DNA of 64,000 nucleotides, taken from Plantago ovata (Eukaryota > Streptophyta > Magnoliopsida > Lamiales > Plantaginaceae). This document shows, in pieces, positions 1 to 11,856 of the stretch; position 1 is the first letter of the stretch, and each line of letters begins with the position of its first letter. Position numbers and translations under genes: made by a program. The notes beneath the pieces were generated by a model that did not search any database, was not told the DNA's origin, and saw only the letters and a list, made by a program, of their open reading frames with translations. The stretch spans positions 54,826,738-54,890,737 of the forward strand of contig CM051455.1 of the NCBI GenBank assembly GCA_028274465.1, given 5' to 3'.

Positions 1-73
1 AAATGAAAAGATTTTACAATCTGCTTGATTATAAGTATGGAAAGGGATAGGTTTGACAAAAAGCTATACACAA

Positions 74-205
74 AGAGGTATACACATGATTAACACAAAG
101 AAATAATACTAGTCTACCCCAAGACTACTACCAATACACAAGAGGTATACACATGATTAACACAAAGAAATAATACTAGTCTACCCCAAGACTACTACCA
201 ATATA
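74..205. repeat. 67-bp tandem duplication
   Basis: Two adjacent near-identical copies start at 74 and 141, each beginning agaggtatacacatgatt. Further short runs of actactac follow to about 380, so the stretch looks like a decaying simple and tandem repeat. No coding potential is apparent. Confidence 0.85.
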
Positions 206-207
206 CA

Positions 208-1764
208 CCAAGACTACTACACCAAGATATACTACTGCTAATATACACCAGCATACTACTAAGACTCTTTGCTACTAGTCTACGTCAAGAAATACTACTA
301 ATTCTACACAATGAATACTACTAATATGCACCAAGTTAACTACTGTGGATGGACACCAATACAAGTATACTACTACTACCACCGATGGACACAAAACCAA
401 TAAAGAGACAAGGCAAGACAAGGCAACATGAATAGTACATGCAAAGGATACAAAGGTGCTACTATAAAAGGAGAGGCTACATACAAACAAAAGGCAAGTC
501 ACAAAATACTGAACTCTTCTTGTTATTTATTTACTTTTTATACATCAAATATTAAGTTATATCATGCGGAGCTAACCGAGGTAGATCGGGGTTAAACTAA
601 CAGCCCCTCCCCGTTTTAGGTCTAATTCGTAAAGTTCCCATTTTATAAGTAAAATTCGAGTCGAACGACTGACTCCATACAAGGTCAGGACTAGGAGAGG
701 TAAATCACCGCTTTTATACTTCATCATAGTGGTTAGCCTGCTTAAGTTTAGAAGCAACCTCAGAAGTAGGGAAATCAAACACTAAAAAATTATTTAAATA
801 TGTAGAAAGTATATAATCAATTTTAATAAAAATTTACAAACATTATGTTAGTGTCATATAAATGGGTGACATTACGTATAGTATTTTTCAAATTGAACAT
901 ATTAATTATTAAGATGAATAACGAATAAAAGCGATTCAATAAATAATTGGAATAAAAAAGAGAAGTGAAAAACATTAGGTCGCGCGGATGGAGGTAAGAA
1001 AAACAGTAAAGTGACAATATTAAAACGAAAATTGGATGATTATACTTAGTGTCGAGGAGGTCATCATCACGCTTTGAGTTGACTGACGACTAATCTTTAT
1101 TAAACTAATATAATCCTCTTAATTTAATTATTAATAATTAATTAATCTTCCGTCAAACTAACAACTGGTGGTCGTTATATGAATGATGATATGGTTACTG
1201 CAAAGGATTCTGTCGGTTATGCACCAAAACTGCAGGTATACTACACTACTATAGTGTAGGATAAAACAATATTAATTAATAATATAATATAAGTAATTAA
1301 TCATTTAATTATTGTTTATTAATTTATACAAATGATGATGAGTCGCCACACGTAAAACTGGATTATGACATGCGAGCCACATTGCATTGCTACTACCATA
1401 GACCATAGTTACTACCCACTTCTTCGATCCTAAATATATAGTGTATATTTTTATCTGCAACTAAGGCAATTTAATATTGTGATCAAATCATTAACATTAA
1501 TTAGGATCACCAACTAGTGGTCTAGCAAATGATAAATCAATAATCATCTAGCTAGGGTTTGCTTAGCAACATTTAATTACTAAATTACTAGCTCAAAGAT
1601 GCTAATTATTAAACCACATACTTTTAATTAATAAACTCTTGTAAATGATAGTAAATCAGTTGAAATTCAGAGAGCGCATATGTTATATGAGTATTTATCT
1701 TATAAAAAAGAAGCTTTATTTTGTATTATCACATTCACTAATCACTAAGCATTGCAGTTAATCT
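208..1764. other. AT-rich intergenic DNA, no gene seen
   Basis: I see no conserved protein, tRNA or recognisable transposon terminus. Short open frames on both strands lack domain-like sequence. AT-rich runs dominate 780-1340. Confidence 0.6.
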
Positions 1765-2116
1765 TTCAAGTCCGTAAGTTCCGGGGCCATGGTGTGGCTT
1801 TGCACATGGCAGTAGAGAAGAAGAAACAGAAGTATTCGAATGTGTTGAGAACGGATACTCGTTCATTTCATTGCGTTCTCTACGTTTGGAGAACTTGACA
1901 CGGAAGCTTTGGCTACGCTTTCACGTCTTGTGCATCTTCTATTAGTCACTCTAATAATGCTAAGTGTGGTATTTTTCTGTTTCATAGATTGAATTTTGTA
2001 TTCAAAGGAGGTGGGAGCACAACTTGTTGCTAGACTCCCATCTAAATTTACGTGATAATAAAATTTAGTTTAAAAAAAATATTAATAATAATAATGAAAA
2101 ACAACAACAACAATAA

Positions 2117-2180
<64 letters not shown>
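1765..2180 (+). mobile_element. RLE-type LINE, copy A, 3' end with (TAA)n tail
   Basis: This is a strongly 5'-truncated copy. Its body (about 1775-2060) aligns by eye with the 3' ends of copies B (about 5715-6000) and C (about 6290-6560). Shared landmarks are a GAGAAGAAG block, ACTCGTTCAT, the stretch around 'ttttgtattcaaagg', and GGGAGCACAACTTG. The copy ends in an almost pure (TAA)n run at 2118-2180. It is immediately followed by copy B. The left boundary is approximate. Confidence 0.7.
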
Positions 2181-2181
<1 letters not shown>

Positions 2182-5100
2182 GGAGACTCTCTCCGCTTTC
2201 GCTCTGGCGATCACGATCGCCATGTGGGCCGTCGTTGCCCTTTCCGCCGATAGCGTCTCTTCCTCCCAATTACAGGTAAGTACGGTCCGTCTGTGTCTTC
2301 TTCTTCCTTACCTCCTCTCTGTGCTGGGTTTGTTCGGGATTTGCAGCGGCAATTGGGTCAATTGCGATTGCTGTTCATCGGCCGATTTTAGCGTTTCCTG
2401 TTTTGCTTTTGGGTGTTGCGTTGTCTCTGTTTGGGTGTGTGGCTGCAGTGTTGTCTCTGTTTTGCGTTTGCGTTGGGTTTGTTGTGTCAATTGCTGGAGG
2501 TGTTTGGGTAATGTGGTTGCTGCGTTGTCTCTGTTTTGTGTCGGCCGGTGACGGTATTTTGGTCGGCTGGCGGTGTTTGTGGTCTCGAATTCTCTTCTGT
2601 TCTGTTTGTTGTTCGTGGTTTCTTGCCGGGTCTGGTGGTCGTGGTTTCTTTCCGGGGTTGGTGGTTGTTTCTTTTTCTGGCCGTGTGTATCTTCTGTTCT
2701 GTTCGGTGGCCTTGCCGGTAGTGGTCTCGGCTGGGGTTGGGTTTTGGTTGTTTCTTTTTGGCTTCTACTTTGAGACCGTGGGTGTGTTATGTTCTGTTTT
2801 CCTGATCATGTCACGGTCGGGTGTTGGAAAAATTCTATGTCCTTTGCGCGCGAGTGACAGTTGTGGTGGACGAGTTGGTGGGGCTTTCGCTAAAACTTAT
2901 TTCATCACTCATCTACGAACCCAACATTTTAAGTCAGACGAACTGAAAGCTCCTTAAGGCTTCGTATGCCGGCGACCTATCTCTGTTTTCTGCTTTGGAT
3001 CTCGCACTTCATGAGGCGGGCATTGGTTGTGTGGTGATTGTCTTAGCACTCACACTTTCACTAAAAACCGCAAGCATGTTGATGGGAGTGTGGTCCTTGC
3101 GCCAGACCGTGCAGACTCTGCTATCCTTGGTATCCCGGCTCCTGTTGGTGTTGTAGGGCCTGTGGGCCTGTTGCAGGTTCGTCTGGGGAGCGGGTGGGTC
3201 CCATGTTCATGATGGAGGTTTGGATCCCCTTTGCTTGATATTGACCTCCTTGATCGTGTCTTTTCGCTGCCGTTGCGAACGGTAAGTGCATTCCTCCTAA
3301 GTTGAGGCTCGGGTTTGCCAGGGTTTTCCTTAGTGCTCTTGGCCTGGTCCTTGCGTGCCTAGGGGACTTGTCTGCGTGGGTGCAACTTCTTGTTCTACCT
3401 CGTTGCACTCTGGCTACTTTTGTGCCGTCTAGTAGAGCACAGCGTCGTTCTGGGGAGAGGGAGCGGCGTCATTTGAGGGCATTTCTAGTGCCATTGCACG
3501 CTGGAGAGACCTGGCGACCGTTTGGGATTGGTGAGGGACCGTTTATCTGCTGTTTATGCACCTCCTCGGGGGTTTTTCGGAGCCTATTGAATCTGAGGAG
3601 GCTAATTTATCTCAGTGTGTGCGCAAGCGGGTGACGGGCACTTTACGGCTGCCATTAAGGTCCTCACCTCTTCTGGGGTTGCCCCTGATACAACTGACAC
3701 GTTGGCTGAGTGGAATCTAAGCACCCATTCGCCCACCTCCGGTTGTACCTCCTTCTTTGCTTGAGGAGGATGCTTTGTCAGTACAGAAGGACCTTGTGTT
3801 GAATAGGATTCGGAGCTTCCCCAAAGGTACCTCCTGCGGTCGTGATGGTCTCAGAGTCCAACATTTGTTGGATGTTTTAGGGGGTGCTGCTACGGTTGTA
3901 TCTGATGGCCTGTTAGCGTCTATCACTGGGGTCGTTAATCTTTTCCTTTCGGGTAACTGACCGAGCATGCTTTGGGATTTATTGCCAGTGCCCCTTTGAC
4001 TCCTCTCGTTAAGCCTGGAGGGGTGTTTGACCCATTGCCGTGGGTACTGTTTGGCGGAGGCTGGTTTCTAAGGTGGTCTCTTCCTCTGTTGGAACTTGGT
4101 GACCTCGTACTTACAGATTTTCAGTTTGGTGTTGGGGTCTCGGGGGGTGTGAGGCTGTCCTTCATTCTGTCAACAGGTTGTGGAGGCTAGAGGAGACGAG
4201 GTTGGGCTCTCTATGCTTTTGGTGGATTTTAGAATGCATTTAACTTAGTTGACAGGAGTGCCATACTTCGGGAGACTCGGTTGAGGTGTCCGTCCATTTC
4301 ACCTTGATTGAATTCTGTTATTCTCGGCCCGCTCGGCTTATTATGGGGATTCGGTTCTTCGGTCGTGTCAGGGGGTTCAGCAAGGGGATCCTTGGGTCCG
4401 TTATTGTTCTCGCTGGTTTTGCATCCGTTGGTCACGCTATCCATCAGTCATGTGAGCTTTCTCTACAGGCTTGTATCTTGATGACGGCACTATCATTGGT
4501 GATACTCTTATGGTTGCCAAGGCGCTCGATATTATCCGTGTTGATGGCCCAGCTTGCGGGTTGCATCTGAATGTCGATAAGACTGAGCTTTTTGGCTAGT
4601 GGAGGACCCTCGTGGAAGGGTGGCTGGCCTTTTCCCTTCTTCTATCTCTCGTCCGCTTCGGGGTGTCAAGCTCCTTGGGGGCTCTGTTAGTGCGGATTCT
4701 GGTTTTTGCCTTGGTTTAGTTGCGCGCTGGGTTTCCAAGACCATCTCTTTGTTGGAGGCTATCCGCAAGCTCGATGATCCCCAGTGTGAGCTTCTTCTTC
4801 TTCGCAATTGTGCGGGGGTGGCAAGTTATCTTATGCTTTGAGGACCTGCCCTCCGTTGGCTTGTGGTGATTCTCTAGCCCAGTTTGATCAGGCCTTGCGT
4901 ACTTCCTTGGAGATGATCGTTACAGGATAAGGGCCAGGTTTCGGGGATTGGCAGTGGCGGCTTGCCACTTTTCCCATCAGACTTGGAGGGCTTGGGGTCC
5001 TGTGTGCGGAGGATGTCAGTCAGTATGCTTTCTCGCTTCTCGCTTGCAGTCCAGCTCCTTGCAGGATAGGATTCTGTTGAGATCCGGGGCTTTTTTCTCT

Positions 5101-6070
5101 GGTCCTACCTTTCAGTCTGCCCTTGACAGTTTCACGACCTTTTGTGGTGTTGATGTTCTCTCTGTTACATCTAGCTCTCCTGCCCCCCAGTTTATGAAGT
5201 CTTTGGCAAAGAGTGATTTTGGTGTCATTGATGAACATCTGACGTCACGGTTTAGGTTGAGTCATCGGCAGCAGGCTTCTTCTTAGTTGTGTTCGTGCAC
5301 CTCATGCGCATGATTACTTACTCACTATTCCTATTGATGGTTGGACAGCGGATGAACCCACGACAGTTTCGTGCTTGTGTTGTGCTATCGCCTTGCAGTC
5401 CCTTTGTTCCCCGATGGTTCCTCTTGCTCGAGTTGTCGTGTGCGACGGATGGACCAGTGGGGTGACCACGCTGGGCCATTGTTCTAGTGAGGTAGGGGTG
5501 AAGTTTCGGCACAACTTGTGCGTGATACCTTGGCTGACATCTGTTCAAGGGTTGGAGTGGCGGTGCGCAAAGAGGCCCCTATGGGGTTCCTCTCCGATGA
5601 TGGACGGGACCTTCGCCCGGCAGACTTATTATTATACAATTGGTCCCAAGGTCGGGACGCCTGATTGGATGTTACGGGTGTCTCTCCTTTTGCTGGTGGG
5701 GGTTTGGATTCTTGGGTTCCTGGAGCTGCTTTGCAGTCTGCCGTTCAGAAGAAGAGAAGAGCAAGTATTCGGCTAAGTGTGCATAGCACGGTTACTCTTT
5801 CATCCCGTTTGCCTTCTCCACCTTTGGGGAGCTCGATGAAGAGGCCCTGACTACTTTTTCGCGCCTAAGCGCTTGTGTGTTAGCCATTCCAATGATGTTA
5901 GGAGTGGTGTTTTCCTTTTTTCTAGACTTAACTTTTGTATTCAGAAAGGGGTGGGAGCAGAGCTTGTCTCCCGACTTCCTTCCAATTTTGCATGATTAAT
6001 AAAAGTCTAGTTTATAATAAAATAATAATAATAATAATAAGAATAAGAATAAGAATAAGAATAATAATAA
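2181..6070 (+). mobile_element. RLE-type LINE, copy B, near full length and decayed
   Basis: This copy begins abruptly after the (TAA)n tail of copy A. A GC- and T-rich leader (2181-2800) is followed by remnants of one long ORF, and the copy ends in a (TAA/AAG)n tail at 6013-6070. Copy C starts at 6071. The base composition of 2200-5900 is clearly more GC-rich than the flanks, as expected for an inserted retroelement. Many stops and frameshifts make it non-functional. The family is not the usual plant L1: there is no DUF4283 ORF1, and the tail is a trinucleotide repeat rather than poly(A). Confidence 0.7.
2815..5990 (+). pseudogene. decayed ORF of RLE-type LINE (zinc finger, RT, C-terminal nuclease)
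   Basis: Fragments occur in LINE order across several frames. (1) At 2850-2945 there is a Cys-rich stretch with HLRTQH, resembling an N-terminal C2H2 finger. (2) At about 3760-3960 there is SFPKGTSCGRDGLRVQHLLD, the start of the reverse transcriptase. (3) At about 3990-4030 comes APLTPLVKPGG. (4) At about 4216-4260 comes LVDF*NAFNLVDR, the first RT Asp motif with a stop. (5) YLDDGTIIGD (4473-4502) is the YxDD box. (6) At about 5540-5680 there is a nuclease-like tail with VRKEAP, then GRDLRPADLLLYNW, then DVTGVSPF. The spacing of Glu, Pro-Ala-Asp and Asp after a KFRHN-like start resembles the restriction-like endonuclease of R2/NeSL-type LINEs. That assignment is inference from motif order; the clade is not determined. 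Confidence 0.6.
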
Positions 6071-6604
6071 CCTGGTGTGTGAAGTTCTGGCATAGCTTGG
6101 TGCATGATACTTTGGTTGATATCTGCTCCAAAGTTGGTGTTAATGTGCGGAAGGAGGCCCCTATTCTCTCTGAGGATGGACATGAACTAAGACCTGTTGA
6201 TGTTCATTTGGTTCTAAGGCAAAAACACTTGTCTGGATGTGGCTGGCCTGGTATCTCTAATTTGCTGGTGGTGGGGTGATCAGTTCTTTGGCTCCTGGGG
6301 TGATATTGCACATTGTCGTTGAGAAGAAAAAGATGAAGTATTCGTCCAAATGTGCAGAAACGGTTACTCGTTCATCCCATTTGTTTTTTCTACGTTGGAG
6401 AACTCGACAAGGAGCCTTTAGATACACTTTCGCGCCTCAAGGATATTTCTGTTAACCACTCTAGTAATGCTAGAGTATTATTAGAGTGGTATTTTTCTTT
6501 TTCATAGATGAGTTTTTGTATTCAAAAAGGGGTGAGCACAACTTTCATAGATTGAGTAATATAATTTAGCTTTTTTTTTTAAAACAAAATTAATAATAAT
6601 AATC
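6071..6604 (+). mobile_element. RLE-type LINE, copy C, 3' end with short (TAA)n tail
   Basis: This 5'-truncated copy starts directly after the microsatellite tail of copy B. Its first 210 bases still read VHDTLVDICSKVGVNVRKEA and LRPVDVHLV, matching the nuclease-like end of copy B. The 3' end matches copies A and B and finishes in taataataataat (about 6590-6604). Stops and frameshifts are present. Confidence 0.7.
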
Positions 6605-7499
6605 TAAAAGATTTGATGAATATATTGTACGCACTACCTAATTAATGTATGAGACTCAAATAAATAAATAAAATAATAAAGAAAAAAAACTCTAATATGA
6701 CATTCCCACTTCACTAGAGATTGTTATTTAATTTTTTAATCCTGAAAAAGTGGTTGATCTAGAATTGATTCTCCATAATTATCTACATGATTATGTGCCG
6801 GATTTTAGTAATCTGATAGAAATAAGAGACTTGCACAGTAGTCGTCTCACTTATAATATTCCATTTATTATTTAACCACATAAAATGCAATAGTTTGGTA
6901 GTTGATCTGCCCCTTGATTAGTTAGTTAGATAGATAAGTTAACCAAGTGCTTATATTACTATAATCTATATCTCCAATTACGGTATGTATCGAATATTAA
7001 TATTAATAATGTTTTTCTTTTTTTAAAATAATCGACACTTCTGAAAAGACTGCCATTATAAAGTACTTATTAGACAACAAGGCAAAATAAATTTTACACA
7101 TGCTCAGATTCTTCAGTATAGTATAACGGTTTGGCTTAGAGAGTTTCAGATTTGGATTTAAAGAATTTTGTTAAATTCACAGAAGTCCTAGACCAAAGTA
7201 AGTGTAACCACAAGAATTTATATATTTGATGATATTGAAATATCTATAGCCCGTGATCTTACATTCTAGTACGAATTAAGGAGGTTTGATTTAAATTCGT
7301 TAAGGACTAAGAAGGTTCTTGATTCTATTTTGTATCCCGACCAGAATATATTCTTGGAAGATTTTAGGTCCGGGAAAAGTTTGATGCTCACCTCAAACAT
7401 TGAGGTGAGCAGCAAACGGCTCACAAGCTCTCCAGCAGAGCCTTATGGGCCTCAAAGTCCCATTTAAGGCTTTGCTGAAAAAGACCTTAGTTATACATG
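6605..7499. other. intergenic DNA with one strong hairpin
   Basis: No gene was recognised. The only structured element is a perfect 10-bp inverted repeat with a 5-base loop at 7386-7410 (gctcacctca / tgaggtgagc). This may be the centre of an old MITE. Confidence 0.5.
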
Positions 7500-7630
7500 A
7501 TTTTATGCTCTCTTTGCTTTTGGGATTGAACATTCTCCTTTACGTTATTACTTTGTGCATCTCTGATGCACCCCCCTTTTGTATTTTGATCATCTTTTTC
7601 TTATTAATAATATTTTGCTAATTCAAAAAA
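7500..7630 (+). mobile_element. possible L1 LINE 3'-tail fragment
   Basis: The sequence 'ttgtattttgatcatc' followed by 'ttattaataatattttgcta' and a short A-run at 7625-7630 resembles the 3' untranslated end of plant L1 elements. No coding remnant is clear upstream. This is a weak call from resemblance only. Confidence 0.35.
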
Positions 7631-7633
7631 CTA

Positions 7634-10600
7634 CTCCCTCCGATTGTTATTAATTGACGTTTTTTTTTTTTTAGAAAAAAACTTATATTGAAAAGAACAT
7701 ATAAATCAAGTTACATCCGGGTTGTCAAAGGGCAAAGAATCAAAACCAAAGCTGTCTTCAGCAACATCACAAGCTAAAAGATGAGCTAATTTGTTGCAAG
7801 TGCGTCTAGCAAAACAAAACGAAACAGTCTGAAAAGATAAAACTAACGACTTAATATCCTCAACTAATGCCCCAGCAGAAGAAAAACAAAGGGATGTACT
7901 GTTGATATCTTGAATAATCCTCAAACAATCACCTTCAAATATCACATTTGTCAGTTGCAACAACTGAGCCATGCGTGCTGCCTGATATGCGGCCAAAGCT
8001 TCTGCAACTTCTGGGTCTACTATATGCGGTTTCCACATGCGTTGCCAGCGAATAATTTGGCCTTGATGATTCCGTGCGACGATACCCAAGCCTGCACCCG
8101 CTCGAGTCGAACTGACAGACGCATCAAAATTAATTTAATGACAGCATCCGAGCTAGGTGGTGTCCAGATTTCGGTCACCGCAATCGGCTCCCTTGACACA
8201 GCATACACCGCTTTAGCCTCCTCAAACCGCTGCAGGTACTGCTGCACAAATTCAACCGACTCCCGCGCATCATAGCCAACTCGTTCATGGACCACCTTGT
8301 TTCTGTTATTCCAGATACTCCAGCATGCGGCCACCATAAAAACCACCTGGTCTCGGTTAAGTTTGCCTCGCATCCACCGAAACCAATCTGCCACTCTGTA
8401 TGGTTAGTCATCACAATAAACGAAGGTATATAAGAGATAGCCCAAAATAATCTGGCGTAATCACAATCACGGAGCACATGGAGAATCGATTCCCCTGCTC
8501 TATCACACACAGGACACACATTAATCACATTTAAGCCACGATGCTCAAGTCGAGAAAGAACTAGGAGGGAGTTTTTACAGGCACGCCAAGAAAATTTTTG
8601 ATTTATTTGGTAGACTAAGCCCCCAGATCCAATCCCAATTCACCTTAACCACCGTACTAGATCCACCGGCACGACCCTCCAGTTCCTGTTTTTTCATATC
8701 CCTTGCTAAATGATACGCCGTTTTAACAGTATAAATTCCATGTTTGGACACATGCCATATTCTGGTATCCTGTTGACTCGATGCAGGTAGAGGGATTTGC
8801 AAAATCTGTTGTACATCATCATCCCAGAATATAGCCTTAAGCAAATCCTCCGCCCACATAAGATCAGTATGCAAAGAGGCCACAGTCAAGTCAGGAGATT
8901 GTGCAGGTCCGGCGTGACAGGAGTCATACACGAGTCACGTGGAATCCAATTATCAGTCCAAACTTTCACGTTCAATCCATCACCGATTCTCCATCGAATA
9001 CCTTTCTTAACCAATTTTAAAGAGGCAAAAATGCTTTTCCATGTAAATGATGCATTACTAGCAAAAGAGGTATCAAAGAGGTCACACATAGGATAATATT
9101 TAGCTTTAAGAACTCTACTCAGTAAGGAATTAGGAAACTGTATAAGGCGCCAAGCTTGTTTACCTAGAAGAGCCAAATTAAAAGAGCGAAGGTCCCGGAA
9201 GCCCATACCCCCATCCCTTTTCGAATCACAAAGAGTATCCCACTTGTGCCAATGAATCTTCCTAACATCCCCCTCACCCACCAAAAGCGAGCAACAATGG
9301 AGTCAATTTCAGAGAGAAGAGTATCTGGGAGCTTAAAACAAGTCATTACATAGGTAGGAATTGCTTGAATAACAGATTTAATTAATACTTCTTTTCCAGC
9401 TTTCGAAAGGAATCTATTCCCAAACCCCCTAACTTTGTCCCAGATACGCTCCCTTAACCAGCTAAAAATTTCCTTCTTAGATCTACCCATCACTGTAGGA
9501 AGCCCCAAGTATTTCTCATGTTTATCGACAACAGTAACAGGTAGAACATCTCTAACAGCTTGCATAATATTCTCATTTATATTTTTACTAAAGACAACTG
9601 TAGACTTCTCAAGATTAATCACTTGTCCCGAAGCCAAACTGTAACGAAATAAAATATCCACAATCTCTGTAGCGGCACGTACATTAGCATGGTAGAATAA
9701 CAGTGTATCATCAGCAAAAAGTAAGTGAGAAATCCTTGGTGCACTAGGTGCCACACGGACACCTTGTAGCACCGCCCGCTGTTCAGCATCACGAATCAAG
9801 GCACTGAATGCCTCAGTCACAAACAGAAAAAGGTACGGAGAGAGGGGATCTCCCTGACGGATCCCCCTTTCCGGCTGGATTGGTTCTAATTGGGCTCCAT
9901 TTAGTAAGAAAGAGTAGGAGACCGTATTCACACATAGCATAAGGAGGCTAATGAAAGAATCCTCAAAGCCAAGACACTCAAGCACTCTTTTAAGAAAATC
10001 CACTCTACTCGATCGTAGGCCTTACTCATGTCAAGTTTTAAAGCCATAAAAACATCCTTACCCTTGGTCTTTTGTTTTAAAAATGATTTACTTCGTAAGC
10101 AACAAGCACGTTGTCAGTGATTAATCTGTTAGGTACAAAGGCAGATTGGGGTTTCAGCAATTATGTTGTTCATATGAGGTTTAAGCCTATTGGTGATGGC
10201 CTTAGAAGCAATTTTAAAAATTACATTACTCAGACTAATAGGGCGGAATTGGGTAATCTGGTTGGGTGAATGGCACTTTGGAATTAGCACTACATGAGTG
10301 AAGTTCAGTTTAGGCTCGAGGTTCCTATTATTCAAAAATTCAGAACACAAAGGTCACATTGTCACCAACAATATTCCAAAAGCGTTGATAAAATAACGCA
10401 GGTAAACCATCGGGGCCAGGGGATTTTAAAGGAAACATGTCAAATAAAGCTTTTTTTACCTCATGAGGTGAGAACGTTGTCGGAGATCCTGGTTCATAGC
10501 ATCATCAACACGTGCACGCATAACTCGGACAACATCATTACACAATTACTTGAAGTTTGGCTGAGTATTGGCTTTTATTTATTGCTCTTTTACTGGGAAT

Positions 10601-10775
10601 GTATGACTTTTTGACCTTTTCTTTACGCTCTTCATTTCCATTGGGTGACATGTGTGTTTTCTTTGTAATATTAAATGACACTAACCATTATTTGATGAGG
10701 TAATTATTCCAAAAACATAAGTTTGTTAAAATCTGTGAATTGAGTAGAACTTCAATTACTAAAAATTGGAGGGAG
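7634..10775. mobile_element. Stowaway/mariner-like MITE split by an L1 insertion
   Basis: The left terminus is CTCCCTCCGATTG at 7634 and the right terminus is CAATTTTTGGAGGGAG-like, ending at 10775. They are inverted repeats of the CTCCCTCC type and are flanked on both sides by TA (7632-7633 and 10776-10777), the Stowaway target duplication. The original MITE would be about 200 bp. The rest of the interval is the L1 inserted in it. Confidence 0.7.
7661..10560 (-). mobile_element. 5'-truncated L1 LINE (RT, zf-RVT, RNase H)
   Basis: The element lies on the minus strand, with its poly(A) tail as a T-run at 7661-7672. From 5' to 3' it carries the end of the pre-RT region (SPGPDGLP at about 10410), RT with FRPISLSNVIFKIASKAI (10129-10350) and LLFADDTLLF (9164-10003), the zinc-binding zf-RVT region (8175-9284) and an RNase H-like domain ending in NKLAHLLA (7706-8089). 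The endonuclease and ORF1 are missing, so it is truncated in the middle of ORF2. Several frameshifts separate the pieces. The right (5') edge is approximate. Confidence 0.85.
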
Positions 10776-11064
10776 TAGTACTCACACAATCTATGAGTAA
10801 TAACGGTCTAAATGGTCGGGTTAAATTTACCAGTGTTGATTCGGGAGTTAGATCATTCCTTATAGTTGAGGCTTAAATAGAGGCTTTTAAACATTAGTAG
10901 CCTCAAAAAAGCCCCTCACAAATGAAGTCTTCAATGGTTTGGAGTTTATTTGAGGCTTTATGTGGATCCCACATGCTCATGTAGAGTAAAAATGAGAGAG
11001 AGTAGTGCAATTATTTGAAAATTTTCTTGTGGGGTCCCATATTTGAGGCTACTAATTAGTAGCC
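10776..11064. other. intergenic DNA before the assembly gap
   Basis: No gene is seen. The words 'gaggcttttaaacattagtag' and 'gaggctactaattagtagcc' recur, so a small inverted-repeat transposon running into the gap is possible but cannot be closed. Confidence 0.4.
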
Positions 11065-11164
11065 NNNNNNNNNNNNNNNNNNNNNNNNNNNNNNNNNNNN
11101 NNNNNNNNNNNNNNNNNNNNNNNNNNNNNNNNNNNNNNNNNNNNNNNNNNNNNNNNNNNNNNNN
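11065..11164. other. assembly gap of 100 N
   Basis: Exactly one hundred N bases, a conventional placeholder for a gap of unknown size. It removes the upstream part of the IAMT1-like gene. Confidence 0.99.
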
Positions 11165-11488
11165 ACTTCAATTCCCTGTGTACCGCTCCAAGCCTAGAGA
11201 CTTCCAGGAGGTGGTGGAGGCAGATGGTTCGTTCGTAGTGAACAAGCTGGAGGTATTCAGGGGCGGAAGCCCATTAGTAGTGAGCAACCCAATGACGCAG
11301 CTGAGGTTGGCCGTGCCCTAGCCACTAGTTGCCGTAGTGTTAGTGGTGTCCTAGTCGACGCGCACATAGGTGATCGACTTAGCGACGAGCTTTTCTCACG
11401 TGTGGCGGCCCGGGGCACTAGTCAAGCCAAGGAGCTACTGGAACAGCTTCAGTTCTTTCACATAGTTGCATCCCTTTCCTTAGCTTGA
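11165..11488 (+). CDS. IAMT1: IAMT1-like SABATH methyltransferase, C-terminal exon only
   Basis: This is the C-terminal part of a SABATH-family carboxyl methyltransferase. Its closest recalled relative is indole-3-acetate O-methyltransferase 1, which transfers a methyl group from S-adenosylmethionine to auxin in the cytosol. Readable pieces are YRSKPRDFQEVVEADGSFVV, NKLEVFRGGSPLVV, then AAEVGRALATSCRSV, GVLVDAHIGDRLSDELF, and the end LLEQLQFFHIVASLSLA before TGA at 11486-11488. The reading frame slips after SNP at about 11289: one base appears to be missing before 'atgacgcagctgag'. This is either an assembly indel or a real lesion. The substrate-binding N-terminus lies in the gap or is absent. 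The family is clear. Substrate specificity is inferred from overall similarity. Confidence 0.8.
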
Positions 11489-11820
11489 TTAAGAAGAAAT
11501 TAGTGTCCATAATCATATATGTTTGTTTATAGACGAAAAACAAGCTAATTAATTAAGGGGCCGGCCAGGGAGATTAATTAACTTGTTTAGTTTCGTTCCC
11601 TGGTGTACGTGCGTACTAGTACGTAATTCATTTCATTTCTGTTTAAAAATTTAAGATGATGATATGGAGATAATAATCTTAGTGTTTCCCAATTAAGAAA
11701 AGTTAATTAAGTTCTCGGAAACTTGTACTGTTTTTTCTAATTAAGGCCTTAAGGTGCATCATGTTGTAACAATTTGTCCTGCAACGTTTTTATTCTTACA
11801 CACGCGCGGTTACACTTTAT
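11489..11820. other. 3' flank of the IAMT1-like exon
   Basis: AT-rich and noncoding. It probably includes the 3' UTR. No clear polyadenylation structure or other gene is seen. Confidence 0.5.
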
Positions 11821-11856
11821 CACTTAAAAAATTATTTTCATCTGAAATAACATAAC

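Noticed and set aside
2048..2279. Open frames with long Ile runs on both strands
   Set aside because: They are translations of the (TAA)n microsatellite tail of LINE copy A.
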